A DNA stretch of 64,000 nt from Chlamydoabsidia padenii (GCA_025330725.1 JAIWND010000020.1:1-64000), one strand, 5' to 3'. Counted from the first letter of the stretch, positions 22,764 through 34,970 are shown. Numbers and translations: made by a program. The notes: generated by a model not told the origin, from the sequence alone.

Positions 22764-24692
22764 TTAAGAGACCCATCTCGCATCAGAGGACGGGGAGCCG
22801 AGAGTGTTCCCATACCAGGAAGGACGCGACCTAAAAAGATGTTTAGCTAATACATTATCTGTTGTTGTTGTTGCTGTTGCTGTTGAGAAAGCAGGATACG
22901 CCACATTTGTGGCAGCCAGATGTATACCAATTTTAATGATGTTAAAGGCAGCATTTGCTTCTCGACCACGAAGTGAGTATCCATGCTTTCTTCCAAAGCA
23001 ATCGGGGTTGATACAATGGACGACACCAAGGTTGGCGCGACCGTTCCGACGCTTTGGATGCTGGTCACGACTATCACAAAGGGAGCACAGTTTGGATGAC
23101 AAGTATTTGTTTGTGTCGATCAATTTTGTATTTAATTTCGAATACAATGCCATTTGTAGCCGGTCCGTACTTCTTCTTTCTTGCCCATGGATTCTTGAAC
23201 CAAAACACGACCAGCATCGCCATAATAAATGGTGGTAGGCACAGTGACTCTTTTCCCTTTCCCTTTCCCTTTCCCTTTTTTAGCCGTAGCAGGAGCAGCA
23301 AAGGATATAGAGTCAGTTGGTTTTCTTTTATTTACCCGTTAATTCTGTCATAGTATGATTTTTCTCTTTCTGGACACAGATTTATCCGTAACTGCACGGT
23401 AATAGCCTTTTTCATAACATAGTTCACCCGGTTGTCTGCGTACATATTCATAATGTTGGTTGCCATTATCGTGAATTGAGGAAGAATTAATGGATAATAT
23501 CCATCAGGTAAGTCGTTTAAAAAGCATGCATCAAAGTCTTCGTATGGAAGTAAGAATTCTTCATTGGTAACTTTCAAAGAAGACATCCCCATGGAAGAAA
23601 ATGACATTTGAGAGGAAGGCGTAGACATTTCAGTGGAAGAAGTAGACACTTGAGAAAATGACGCTTCATCAAGCACTGCGCAGTCCTTTTGTTGTTTTGA
23701 ACCATAGTACTTGTAAAAGAGATGCTGAAGATGTCAATTTGTAAATGTATCCAATAGTTTTCTTTTTTGAGCATCCGTTCGTGTTTTCATATTCATTAGT
23801 CTACCCTTCATGTCCCGGTCGAGGTGAGCCAGTTTTCTTTCACATTTTTGTCGGAGATGGGAAGACGGTACAATGTCAGTAACAAATGAATAAGAAGAAT
23901 GGCTGTCCAAAATATAATACAGATGTATTAGCTATCTTTAATAATATATAATTTGATGGATTTACCTGTCAAGGTAGGACTGTGCGATCAGGGGTACCAT
24001 GATTGACATCTCGTATACTACATCAGAAACAGTCTTCATCACATCCAAGTATCTTTCTCGCCATTTTGGTCTCATAATTTTCGTATTTGTCTTTATGGTC
24101 TTCACACCTTGGTTCACCTTCATTCGCTTGTTTCCTTTTAATTTTGGCTGGTCATCTGATTGCTTTCTTTTTGACGAGGTTGAAGCTTTACCGGTATCTT
24201 TCTTGGGGGACGTTACTTCATCATATACTACATCAACGCTTTCTGCTACAAACTTTCACTATTTCACCTCCAGTGCATAATAATTTTTGACACAGAAGTC
24301 CGTCATACTATCTGCAGTCGTAGTTGTTGGCACATCTGCATGTGAAAGAATGATCAGTAATTAAACTTAAATATACTTACTCTCCTTTTTACCTCCATCT
24401 TCCAGCTTCCCGTTGCATTCATTCCACAAGGCTGCGGATTTTTTATAAAATAAACGAAAACGAGGTTTCTGTTGATCCTCCTTGTATCTTTCCAATATGA
24501 CTTCTTTACTTGTGGGGGTGTTCTTGTAGGATTTGACAACTTTCTTCAGCTGTTCCTCCAGTCGGTCCTTGAATGCTATTTTGATGAAATGATCACATCG
24601 TTCTGTATACTGGAATGATTATAAAAACTTCGTCCATCGTCAGGTGGAGGGGTAGAGTGAGATGTGTTTGATGGGGTAGCGTCTTCATCCAT
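22764..24692 (-). pseudogene. Fanzor/TnpB-like RNA-guided nuclease gene, decayed
   Basis: Starts ATG at 24692 (MDEDATPSNTSHSTPPPDDG). The minus strand then contains, in order, a charged helical block (FKDRLEEQLKKVVKSYK, about 24580) and a second helical block after an intron (KIMRPKWRERYLDVMKTVSD, about 24070). Further helical exons with LPQFTIMATNIMNMYADNR (about 23450) follow. The C-terminal region is SSKLCSLCDSRDQHPKRRNG ... CINPDCFGRK, then REANAAFNI (23090-22935). The last part is the zinc ribbon plus RuvC-III motif of TnpB-type nucleases, where the usual motif is RD-x-NA; here the Asp is Glu. In-frame stops (about 24252 and 23728), a frame break before the zinc ribbon and a GGGAAA repeat (23249-23279) show decay. 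I infer Fanzor from the C-terminal motif and the helical N-terminus. Confidence 0.55.
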
Positions 24693-25498
24693 ATGTATAT
24701 GTATATAAAGTAGAAGGAAGTGGTAGAGAGAGTTTGTTTTTTCAAAAAACAAGAGTCTATCATGTTTTATATATATTTACTGATGCCGGATGTGACCTCT
24801 TTTTTTTTCTTATCCCATTTGAACATAATCATTGATATATATAATATAGCAATAGGGATTTGATAAACGACATCTTCACTTTGTACTCTACTTGACTCTT
24901 TCCATTTATTAGTGACACGACGATTCTAATCAACATGGAATCTTATCCGACTGTAACTCGAGCATGTGGAAAAGGTGGAGTAAAAGCAAGTACACATGGT
25001 GTCTCTTCCTTTTATATATATTTAATAAAACACATCATCTTTGCTTGACCCCTTGCTCGTTGATAATGTCACTTGCAATGAGACTGTTGTGTAGTTTAGT
25101 TAATACAGATGAAGAAAAAAAAAGTAACAGGGACATGATTGTGAGGAAACGTAATTAAAGTTTTAGAGAAGAGGTGGTGCACGGACATTGTGTAACAATG
25201 ATCGATAAAGAGGATAATCAAGATGGGAATACAGTCAAGGATAACAGATAGATAAATACATACACTAGTAAAGGTTTTATTTCCATTCAAATAGAAACAG
25301 TAGCACCGCTATCCATCAATAAGGAAAACATGACTTTCTTCATCGAAAGCCTATCCTGAATTTTGCGCATCATAAGTAGAGGTAACTGGGTTTGAAATAA
25401 AATGGGGGGGGAGGCTTGACTAGAAAAGTGTTATTCTCCCAATTTTTTCTCTTTTCTTCCTTTCTTCATCCTACAATCATCCACTCATCATCATAACC
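24693..25498. other. No confident gene
   Basis: Contains a short ATG frame at 24934 (MESYPTVTRACGKGGVKAS) followed by a possible intron and no clear continuation. Otherwise the sequence is AT-rich. I see nothing else that can be supported. The box at 25386-25399 lies upstream of the fragment at 25499. Confidence 0.4.
25386..25399. promoter_or_regulatory. GGGTTTGAAAT box upstream of the MULE fragment
   Basis: CTGGGTTTGAAATA lies about 100 bp upstream of the ATG at 25499, matching the recurrent box core GGGTTTGAAAT. Confidence 0.35.
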
Positions 25499-26510
25499 AT
25501 GTCTTTTATCAATTCTTCTTTAGAATTGCTTAAACGCACGACCAGCCCTGTCACCCCATTTGATTCGGTGTGCCCTTCCACCAAGACTATGCCACGCCGT
25601 GATTGGGACTTTTTCCTTCGACGTAAACAGCGACGCACCAATGTCGACTTTTACAACCGTACCAATGGAGCGGCTAGAAAACGAAACCGTGTCTTCTTGG
25701 AATTATTTTTGGAAACCATGACGGTACGGTATATGTGGCTCCTGAAACTCACACGGTAAATGAATTGGATGTAACCAGCCCATCTTCCGCGAGTGATGCG
25801 CCTATCCGTCAAGTGAAAAGACGTAATGTCAAGAAGGTGTTTTCGGAAGTAAGTCTAGTATACGATAAAAATTAGTACACTAATGATGGTACTTATTGAT
25901 TTAATTTTAGATATGCCAGTGTCAGCGGTATCCTAAACCCAAACCAACTACATCGACATCTACCAACGTCAATCGCAGGTTTGACACGATTCCATGTGGC
26001 TGTACCGCATCTATAAAGGTGACTTTGACCTCGGACGATCCCTCCATTGTTACTGTCGTATATGATTGGAATCATGTTGGTCACGTTCCCGGCAGTGTGG
26101 AAAACATGGCATCTGCTCCTACTAGTCGCGATACTCGCTTGGCTCTAAAGAAATTGGTTGGGAAGCAAGATGAATTGGATTACCATCAAGCACCTGCTCC
26201 GTCAAGACACTACAAGTCTTGGAATAATGCTGGACGTGGAGGACGACGCCAATATCGAAGAGTCGATGCGTTTGACATATGACTCAGTCTACTATACGAT
26301 GACCAATCATATGACGAAGATTGCTCGACTTCACGACAATCTATCAACCAGTCTCGGCAAATGGGACACCAAGATTACTGCATCTGGTGGGCACTGCTTC
26401 GCGAAAAACTTGGATGCCATCGACGAAGGTATGTTTTTGTTTGCCTTTTGCTCTGAGTGGCAACTAAATGTAAGTATTAAAGCAGCAAACAGAAACACAT
26501 GTCATTGTTA
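25499..26510 (+). pseudogene. MULE/FAR1-like transposase N-terminal fragment
   Basis: The frame opens at 25499 (MSFINSSLELLKRTT), shifts near 25705 into NHDGTVYVAPETHTVNEL, crosses a GT-AG intron (about 25849-25911), and continues with ICQCQRYPKPK. A zinc-binding region follows, PCGCTASIKV ... VVYDWNHVGHVPGS, the Cys/His pattern seen in FAR1/WRKY-GCM1-type DNA-binding domains of MULE transposases. A second shift near 26160 leads into KMNWITIKHLLRQDTTSL and SMRLTYDSVYYTMTNHMTKIA. The catalytic domain that should follow is absent after about 26510. Two frameshifts plus truncation mean it is inactive. It is a different MULE lineage from the one at 4321-6938, judging by the distinct N-terminus. 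Confidence 0.6.
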
Positions 26511-27650
26511 CTAACATTCTCTCATTTGGTGTATGTGGAATGGAGTGTCTACGAAAAGATAGCAGGGTCCTATGCTGTGACAAAATAATTATCAAAGACG
26601 ATATTAGGGGCAGGGTTTCAAGTCAAATAGTATAACTTTATTATTATTATGTATCAATAAAACAAAATAAAACATCAAATACAACTGGGGATTTCATATA
26701 TATATATATATGTGTGTGTGTGTGTATCTACTAGATTGTGATCATCTATATTATTAATACTGTATGATACTATGACTAAAGTATGTGGGGAAGGTCGATG
26801 TAAGATTCTGTATGATGGAGATATGTCAAGAGGTGGATGTGTAATCGCTACTATGCTGGCAGGTTATCTAATATAGTTCAAGTGAGCGGGCTGATCAACT
26901 TCAATCAAGAAGCTCTGAGTTGCTGGTCATACCAATGTAGATAATGGACCTACAATATATAAAAGATAAAAGTAACAACAGGAGACATTTTGTTAATGGT
27001 AGTTATTCATGGCATTCTTACAACGGGTTAAGTTTCTTTATTGGATTCAGAGACCATGGTGATTTGTTACAAGTTCAAAGACGATATTAGTTATCATAGC
27101 GTTACCCTTTTCAACTTTCTTTGTTACATTACCTTCTCTTTTGTTTCCCTTTGTCGTTGTGTTACTATTAATATGTAATAAACTATTAAACTTTTGTTTT
27201 AACTTGAAGAAGAATGGATAAAAGACATTATATGAAGAAAGGAAGAAAAGAAAAAATTGGGAGAATAACACTTTTCAAATCAATGCCCCCCCCCCCATTT
27301 TTTCAAACCCAATTACTCTCTACTGGTAAAATCCTTATGATGCGTAAAATTCAGAATAGGCCTGAACTGTCGGGTCGGAGTTTCGAATTACTCTCTCTTT
27401 ACTTACATCCTCTTGACAGCAAACATTTATCATTATAAAACAAACATGAAAGGAAAAAGGCATAAAAAGAGTGGTAACGGATTAACGTTATTCATATTAT
27501 TTCTTCCTTTTGCCTGTTCCAAGTGAAACTTCTGACACATCATATTAAAGCGCCGATTAAACGCACGCACACGCCCGTTCTTTTTTTTTTTTGTGTTTTC
27601 CAGCCCTTCGCCAACTCTTCCTCTTTTACACCAACACCATATTAAAATTA
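26511..27650. other. No gene seen
   Basis: About 1.1 kb of AT-rich DNA with an (AT)n-(GT)n microsatellite at about 26695-26727 and a C run near 27286-27296. No recognisable coding content on either strand. Confidence 0.5.
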
Positions 27651-29394
27651 ATGGTTTCCACTTTTCAAGAAACATTAACTACATCAGCAGATACCTCTGA
27701 TTCTTTACACTTGCAACCTACTAATAAGGCTTCACTCAATCAAACAAGCCTACTCGAATCAACACCACTACGATCACTTGCCCATAGTACTCTATCTATC
27801 ATGAAACAAGAAACCTCCTCAACAACTGAATCAACATTAGCACCTCACAAGCCAAGTGATTCCATCTCAACTCGAAAAAGCTCCTCAACAACTGAATCAA
27901 CGTCAACACCCATTCTACCACCAGACACTACTCCAACCACAACAGATTTACCCGAATCAACCACACTTACAAGTAACTTGTCAGCACTGGAATCATCACC
28001 TTCTTCTTCATTGTGTGACACCAACGTCTTGACCGAAAAACAACAACCTTTGATGGAACGATCCAAACGAAAACGACGGGCACCATTGAACTTTAGTTTA
28101 TTGAACAACCCAAGGAGGACAAAGAGCCTATGCCATACGACCCCACGGTGGTACAATCAACATTATATTATCTTCCTTGCTCTAAGGGAACATCCTGATC
28201 ATTGTTTGTCACGACCTGCTCTCATTGATGCTGCACTTGCATTGGATGCAAAAATTAGTAAAGAACGGAACTTGCCTCGTGTATTTCGATCAAAGGTAAA
28301 CTCCCCTCCTCCAACTATTAGGGTCATTTTTTGCTAACTGTTTCTTATAGACACCTGGCAATTCAGCATCAGCGGTATTGACGATAAATCGTGATAAATG
28401 TTATATTCCATATAAACCTGAAGGCAGTCGAAGTACTTGGTTTAAACTGGCTTATACACCGGGGAACTTTGATCAAGCGTATGAAGAATACAAGAAATGG
28501 ATGACCAAGTTGACTGAACATGACTGGCCTTATTGTTTTGGTATCCCTTTACCTGGTGTCACAACAACAACAACAGCAGAAACCAATCAAGATAGTTTAC
28601 TCAATCCACTCGGCACACAATCGACCGAGGAAGCAACAACAACAACAACAACACAATCAACAGAGGAGGGGACAACAACATGTCAAGGCGTACATTCGAC
28701 AGACGACAAGGAGACAACAACAGATCACGACACAGATGACAAGGAAAACGTACAAATTCCAGCACCCTCTACGACTAGTAATAAAAAGAAGAAACATCAA
28801 CGCAAAAACAAGGGTAAATCACCATCGACTCTCGACAAACCATCTTCTAGCACCACATTGACCACTCAACTCTCCATTCCCCAACCCGTGTACCAACTCG
28901 GCCAACTCGATCTATCCGATATACCCACACGATGGCAAGATATCATTCGCATCGACACATCCACCATCCCCAATGCAGGCCAAGGATTATTTGCCTTACG
29001 CGACTTGCCTTACAATACGCCATTGGGTTTTTACTTTGGTGTCCCCATGACGGAATATGAATTTGACTCGATGAAGGAAAAAGTCGGTCGGGCATCTGAA
29101 TATTCCATCTGTTATCGCCGGACCGTACTGGATGCCACCAATGAAAAGGGGGAACCGTACACCTTACCAGACAATGACGATGAACCATTATGTCCATTCC
29201 ATTACATGAATGAAGCCAAGGAGGAATCACTGGCGAATATTTTGTTTGTTGAAGGGGTAGTGGTCAATCAAGTCATTTGTTGGTCGAAACGTCTGATCTT
29301 GCCTGGTGAAGAATTGTTTGTGTGGTATGGAAAAGATGTGAATAGGTATTGGGATAATGATAACAACAATAACAAGAAACAACGAAATAGTTAG
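27651..29394 (+). CDS. SET (PR/SET-like) domain protein
   Basis: A predicted lysine methyltransferase or SET-fold regulator. Two exons (27651-28295 and 28351-29394) give 562 residues. The first 150 residues are Ser/Thr-rich and disordered, with a basic KRKRRAP motif that could be a nuclear signal. A conserved-looking globular block follows the splice (TINRDKCYIPYKPEG). A second Thr/Gln-rich linker contains CAA repeats. The C-terminal SET domain (about residues 395-545) shows IPNAGQGLFALRDLP, YFGVPMTEYEF, CPFHYMNEA (the position of the NH-box), ANILFVEGVVVNQVI and GEELFVWYGKDVNRYW. The CPFHYMNEA box is closer to PR/SET (PRDM) than to classical NHSC types, so catalytic activity is uncertain. 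The start is the first ATG in frame after a poly-T promoter. Confidence 0.85.
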
Positions 29395-29539
29395 TAGTAG
29401 TAATAGTAATAGTAGTAGTAGTAGTAGTTGTGTTTATTATACATTGATCTTAAATAAAAAAGGATGATTGTCTTTGTCTAATATAAAGGGATTGTGTGTC
29501 AGCGGTGGTGGTGGTGATGATCAAAAAGACGTTTTCAAT

Positions 29540-30513
29540 AATTCAGATGTATGATGTACTACAGTGTTCCCGGCATTACTTGTACTGAGATATTTTTAAT
29601 TAACCTGGAATGGTGCTTTTTGGTACCATCAAATGTAGGTGTAAGAGTGAAACACTAACAACTTGGACCGTAGTTCCAATTCAACAAGGGCAGGTGGATG
29701 GAAATAAACCTGAAAACCACCAACATCCTGGGTAAATCAGCAGCGACAAAATCCAAAACCAATGTGATGCTCGCCAGCATGTTGAATACGATGTAAGTCT
29801 ATACATTTTGATATATCAACTATGTTTATTTAATTGTGATTTTTTTTTTATATCTTTATCATCAGTGAGCCCAAGGATGTACTTGTCGCCAACCCAATCA
29901 AAAGTGGAAGAGACACATATACACACTATTGTCTCTTATGCTATCAAATGCCCGCTTCGGGTCAAGTCCCTGCCTTTGGATCAAGCATATTTGATAGTCA
30001 AAAACTGTTGTGTCACCAAAGGCAAGTCAACCACTCTCCCCTTTCTCCTGCACACATTACTGATATTATTTATTTATCTACTTTACAGGGCGAACGATAG
30101 ACTCAATCAAGCTGATGAACAATATCCCGGCAAGTTCAAGCGTGATTACGTGGCATATACTCAAGTCCGAAGTAACCGACATGACCTGATCGTCGGATGA
30201 AGTAATTTCATCAAATATCGACACACTTGGCTACGACTCAAGGCAACTTCAGTAATATTAGGATTCTGTAAGCTGTCCCCTTGAACATATGTGAAACAAA
30301 TACTTTACTCACTTGCTTTATTCTCTGTATTCTTATATTTTTAGGGCACTCCATTGTATTTTCCCTTTTATGCTCAAGAAGACCGATTCTATTACAAAGT
30401 ACCTTGGTAACTATGATCAAGTCATGAAGGAATTGAAACCATTACTCTTGAAATACCTGCACCCTCCGACGGTTTATTCTAAAGTGTCACGCTTTGATGG
30501 TAAAATATCATGA
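29540..30513 (+). pseudogene. Decayed ORF of unknown type
   Basis: Several protein-like pieces with intron-like joins can be read on the plus strand: a block ending NVMLASMLNTM before a GT donor (about 29792); HYCLLCYQMPASGQVPAFGSS (about 29920-29985); after an acceptor, ANDRLNQADEQYPGKFKRDY (about 30090-30150); and finally KTDSITKYLGNYDQVMKELK (about 30380-30440). In-frame stops and shifts separate them. I do not recognise the family. Given its surroundings it is probably repeat-derived. Confidence 0.3.
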
Positions 30514-30634
30514 ATGATAAATGTACAGGTTACTGATTTGTATGTATATGCAGTGCTTCCAACAAGCAATGTCGTACAAGGTCAAAAATGATGTCACGGG
30601 GCAAAAAGAGAAAAATAAGCTGGGAGCCTCAGCC

Positions 30635-30661
<27 letters not shown>
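30635..30661 (+). repeat. Poly(A) tract, 27 bp
   Basis: A plus-strand A run immediately followed by a GGCGCC-containing sequence. It could be a retroposed tail or slippage. Confidence 0.9.
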
Positions 30662-30665
<4 letters not shown>

Positions 30666-30851
30666 GCCCTGGGCAGTCGAAGCCCATATCAAAGTGTATC
30701 TATACGTAATATAAAACACTGGAAACAGAGAATGATTCGCTGTCAAGTTTCAATTTATTTTTAACAATAAAAGAGAGACAGGATAAGGGAAGAGGGGAAT
30801 AAAAAAATGCTATGGGGTAAAACATAATCGAGAGAGGGGAATTTCCAATCG

Positions 30852-31250
30852 CTAGAGTTTGTAAAGTTGTTCCAGTTTTGCAATCACAGATTCTTTGACT
30901 TTTTGGTTGCTGTCAGGAATCTTGTTTCCGGCCAGTTTTGCGATTGGTCCAAAATCAATGATCATGGCAAGAGCTTGTCCCGACAAAGACTTCGATGCCG
31001 GGTGTTGGAGGTCGTTTGCAAGTTTCGTCAAAGTAACCCAGTCTTTGGTAGGAGCCTTGCCTTTGATCCCACAGGCCACATTAACCGAAGTAATCGATTT
31101 TTGAGCGCTTCCAAAGCATGGTTGCGTCTGGACGTCATTCAGGAATGACATCGCAAGGGCTTGCACAAATCTGGATGCGATTTTTTCGGTCGACAGTGCA
31201 GATGAACCGTAGCCTTGATTGTTTGGGATGTCGGGATTCAGACATTTCAT
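30852..31250 (-). CDS. Hypothetical 132-residue protein
   Basis: A single open frame starting MKCLNPDIPNNQGYG and ending KLEQLYKL. It is moderately hydrophobic, with helix-forming stretches (SRFVQALAMSFLNDV, SLSGQALAMIIDFG, VKESVIAKLEQLYK), no signal peptide and no zinc motif. The frame is intact for its full length in a region where neighbours are decayed. It may be the C-terminal exon of the damaged gene at 31690-32630 on the same strand, or an independent gene. No family was recognised. Confidence 0.35.
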   Translation of the reverse strand: MKCLNPDIPNNQGYGSSALSTEKIASRFVQALAMSFLNDVQTQPCFGSAQKSITSVNVACGIKGKAPTKDWVTLTKLANDLQHPASKSLSGQALAMIIDFGPIAKLAGNKIPDSNQKVKESVIAKLEQLYKL

Positions 31251-31689
31251 TAACGGAATGTTGAAATGGCAAGAATGCGAGTAACACTTTGTCCCGGAAA
31301 TAAAAGTTTATTTACCACAGTGAAATGATATACTAGTCTAGATCTATCGTAGATAGCATGACAGATACGGAGTATATGTAAAAAGGGATAAAAGAAGTAA
31401 ACATTCCTCAGGAACGGAAATGATATTAAAGTTCCGCTCTGTCACAACCAGAGTTATTTGGGATCACATTGACATTATAACTGACATACTCTTGGTTCAT
31501 ATCTAACAAAGAAAAAGAGAATCATTCCGGTTAAGAAAGGAACATTTATACAGTCATAATAGCTAATTGTATTTTCTATAAATACCTCTATTTCTCATTG
31601 ATCAGTGAAGGACAATTAATTGAGTCTCAAAGTATTTCACTTTCCTGTCTTACTATTTTTTTATATATCCAAAATATCACATGGGACTG

Positions 31690-32630
31690 GTCGTTAAAAG
31701 CAGCCAAAAATGCCTCGTCGATAAAAAATTCTGGCCGTTTCAGTTTGAATCATTTCAACAGCAACAGACGTTGAAGGACCACAACTGACAGCTCGATCGC
31801 CACGCAGAGGCACATATAGAGTGGAGAGGATGTTCACCGTGTTGGATCCAACCTTCAGCTTGACCTTGTCACCATATCCATCAGCTTCTTCAAAGAGTCC
31901 AACAGCCAATGCTGATTTATACATGGACGTTCCTTGGGGCGATGACTTTTGGTTTTGGCGTAAGCATCGATGAATTTGGCTCGTACATAAACCTCCACGG
32001 CAATCACAACAACCACCTCCTTGTCCACAATCATGCATCCCGCATGTAGTTGTGCCACGTCTTGTAGTAATTCAGGCCGTCGTCGGTAATCAAAGTTGAG
32101 GGCTTCCAGTACGTCATGAGGGGTCAACATAGTTTCCTGTCTTGTCCAACCATTTCGGTATGCAAGAAGTGGCAACTTTTCTTTTGTATCAAAGCTGTGT
32201 CATGGTCTGGTTCACGCACAAAAGACTGATCGGGAGTGATTGCAGGAATTATTTTGTGCTGGGTTGTCATGGAGTTGTAGGGAGATCGCCAGGGGCACGG
32301 TTTCATTTGGAGAGGCAAGTGGCAGACGCAAGAATGCCCTTTGAATATCTTGTGCTTGAGCAAGGCTATGGATTGTGATAGAGTCCTGGAGAGTTTCATG
32401 GGTAATGTGCAAGGCCACAGGGTTGCAATACAAACTAGCAACGATCAGCGTTGGTCGATTAGGAGTGTCCAGCTTGAGAGCTTCCCAGCATCCCTTTTCT
32501 TTTGAGAGTTGTGACGAAACAACCTTCCTTCTTTTTGTTGATCGTTTCTCCGGTTTGGCCTTGTCCTTCGATAGCACCTGGGAACTGGGATGTTTAGTTG
32601 TAGCATGCGCTCCGAATGTGTCAACATTTG
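31690..32630 (-). pseudogene. Decayed lineage-specific gene, unknown family
   Basis: Minus-strand pieces read in order. A basic KRSTKRRK motif is followed by LIVASLYCNPVALHITHETL (about 32420). Then come DQSFVREPDHDTALIQKK (about 32215) in a shifted frame, MLTPHDVLEALNFDYRRRPE (about 32130), and VYVRAKFIDAYAKTKSHRP (about 31990). After another shift there is LAVGLFEEADGYGDKVKLKVG (about 31890), ending near ETARIFYRR (about 31715). At least three frame changes are needed. The style of the last block (GLFEEADGYGDK ... LYVPLRGDR ... RIF) reminds me of uncharacterised mucoralean repeat-associated proteins, but I cannot name it. Confidence 0.4.
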
Positions 32631-32701
32631 AGTAGTTACCTTGGCAATCGACTATGGGACAAAGGAATTTTCCTTCCGTTTTGTATACGATGATGGAGGC
32701 T

Positions 32702-32704
<3 letters not shown>

Positions 32705-32748
<44 letters not shown>
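32705..32748 (+). repeat. Poly(A) tract, 44 bp
   Basis: The longest homopolymer in the window. It lies just upstream (minus-strand sense) of the decayed gene at 31690-32630. Confidence 0.95.
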
Positions 32749-32752
<4 letters not shown>

Positions 32753-32950
32753 AAAGCCTGTTATTATAAACGCATATAAAACTTACTTCCGTGTCCAAGG
32801 TTGAACACAAGTTCAGTAGAATGCTGTTTGCTTAGATGTGCTCTAAGAGCATTTGCATTCGATTTTGATTGCCCTGTGACATCATTTTTGACCTCGTGCG
32901 ATATTGGTTGTTGGAAGCACTGTATATAATGCTTATTTTAAAAGCGTGCG

Positions 32951-32970
32951 AATATTTAAAATCCCGCCTC
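32951..32970. promoter_or_regulatory. TTTAAAATCCCGCC box upstream of the GH125 gene
   Basis: AATATTTAAAATCCCGCCTC lies about 115-130 bp upstream of the mannosidase start at 33082. It is another half-palindrome of the recurrent box. Confidence 0.35.
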
Positions 32971-33081
32971 CAAATGACTTTTTTAGGTTCGTTTCGCCAC
33001 TTTCCCCTATTTTCCCCTTATCAACAACCCCTCTTCTTCTTTCTTCTTCTTTCATTTTCCTTACATGCCTACTTGATTGTT

Positions 33082-34970
33082 ATGCCCATCACTAATACAC
33101 CTTCTTCTATACTACCGCGTTTAACCACCAAGACCTGTTGTTTACTTGGTCTCGTTACTTTATTAATCTGTGTCAACATATACTTTCTTTATTCCATAGT
33201 CATCCCTTCGAAAACCCCTTCATCCTCACTTCCTGTCATTCCACCCACACCCTATACTCCACCTTATTATGGTGTACCTGACCAACGGATTCCACCTAAT
33301 CAACGTAAATTCACAAGCAACGTCATTGACGATTATATCCACCACAAGGCCAAAACCATGGCCGACAAGGATCTCGTGACCTTGCTCAAAAATTGTTTTC
33401 CCAATACTTTGGATACCACTATTGAATGGCATGATTTGGATTTTCCCCACACTTTTTTGATCACGGGTGATAGTAAGTAGCAGCATGATTTATATGGTTA
33501 CACACTCATTTTTTTTTTTAAAAAAAAAAATTAGTACCTGCCATGTGGATTAGGGATTCAACAAATCAAATATTACCTTACTTACCTTTTGCAACACAAG
33601 ACAAACGACTCGCATCATTGATTCTCGGTGTCCTCAAGACGCAAGGGGATTATCTCCATTACGATCCTTATGCCAATGCTTTCTTACGACCATGGTATGC
33701 TACTTCAAAAGTCACTAATGGTCGGATCAGAGATAGGGTCATTCCACAGTATGATAGTCAATATGTATGGGAATCAAAGGTAAAACCAGATAAGAAGAAG
33801 AGAAGGAGTAATCTATCAACTCAATCTATTTTTTTTTCCTTTTTTTTTTTTTTTTATTACAATAGTATGAATTGGATTCTTTAGCTCACTTTTTCCAATT
33901 AGGAAATGAATACATTGAAACAACCGGTGATTCGAATGGTGTGTTTAGTAATATCTTATGGATCAGGACTGTGCGTAGGATATTCCAGGTGATTCATGAA
34001 CAACAAAAAGGAACTTGGGAAACAGAAGAAAAAGGTCAACCACCACGGGTTTTATACAACACCAGTCATCTTCCTCATCCGCTTTCTCATCACTATGACA
34101 ACTTGACTCGGGATGCACCATTACCGTTACCTTTGGATCAAGGCTATCGATTCACAAGAATGACGGATCGACCTACGGAGACTCTTGGTGCTAATGGATT
34201 GGGTGGGATCTCAAAACGATGTGGATTAGTGAAAAGTGCATTTAGACCAAGTGATGATGCTACTACTTTTCCCTACTTGGTAAGCCCAATCAATCAATAG
34301 TAAAGAAGAAAAAACTGATTTCGTCTGTATATTATATATACAGATTCCTGCCAATGCTCATTTATCAGCTCAACTCAAAAAACTAGCCCAGCATATCCGT
34401 ACCTCCTTTCTCCACCAACACCAATTAAAGTCAATCGCTGCCGAAGCACAAACACTAGGCGACACCATCCATCAAGCCATTTATACACACGGAATAATCA
34501 ACCATGCTATTTACGGTAACATCTTGGCATACGAAGTGGATTGTTATGGATCATATCTCTTGATGGACGACGCCAATACACCCTCCCTATTATCACTACC
34601 ATTACTAGGCTTCATCGACCGTACTGATCCATTATACCAACGCACACGTGCTTTTATCCTGTCCTCCGCCAACCCATGGTACTTTGAAGGCACATTCGGC
34701 AAAGGTATTGGGGGCCCACATACCGGTCATGCTATGATTTGGCCGATCAGTCTCCTCATACAGATTCAAACCGCTACAGACGAAGACGAAATCAAGATCT
34801 TGTTGGATACATTAAAACGCTTGGCCAGTCAGGCCACTCATGGTTATATGGTCGAGTCTTTTCATAAAGACAATCCAAAACTTTTTACTCGGCCTTGGTT
34901 TAGCTGGGCGAATGGATTATTGGGTGCCACAATTGCTGATCTGGATGCTCGATTCCCTCATTTATTGTAA
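33082..34970 (+). CDS. GH125 exo-alpha-1,6-mannosidase-like protein
   Basis: Glycoside hydrolase family 125, metal-independent inverting exo-alpha-1,6-mannosidase (family knowledge), presumably acting on fungal mannan or N-glycans in the secretory pathway. Four exons (33082-33472, 33535-33779, 33866-34279, 34344-34970) give 558 residues. An N-terminal membrane anchor spans about residues 18-40 (CLLGLVTLLICVNIYFLYSIV), followed by a Pro-rich linker. Conserved motifs: LITGDIPAMWIRDSTNQ, QYVWESKYELDSLA, SAFRPSDDATTFPYLIPAN, AYEVDCYGSYLLMDDANTPS, GKGIGGPHTGHAMIWP, and ESFHKDNPKLFTRPWFSWAN. An earlier in-frame ATG exists at 32974, but the 33082 start gives a standard short cytoplasmic tail before the anchor. 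Confidence 0.93.

Noticed and set aside
23074..23301. A 75-codon minus-strand frame with Gly-Lys repeats
   Set aside because: An alternative frame across the GGGAAA repeat in the Fanzor-like pseudogene. The zinc ribbon is in another frame.
27845..28156. A 103-codon minus-strand frame
   Set aside because: Antisense of the Ser/Thr-rich first exon of the SET-domain gene. Its composition follows from the sense codons.
30521..30709. A frame with a poly-Lys run
   Set aside because: Produced by the A27 homopolymer. No conservation or start context.
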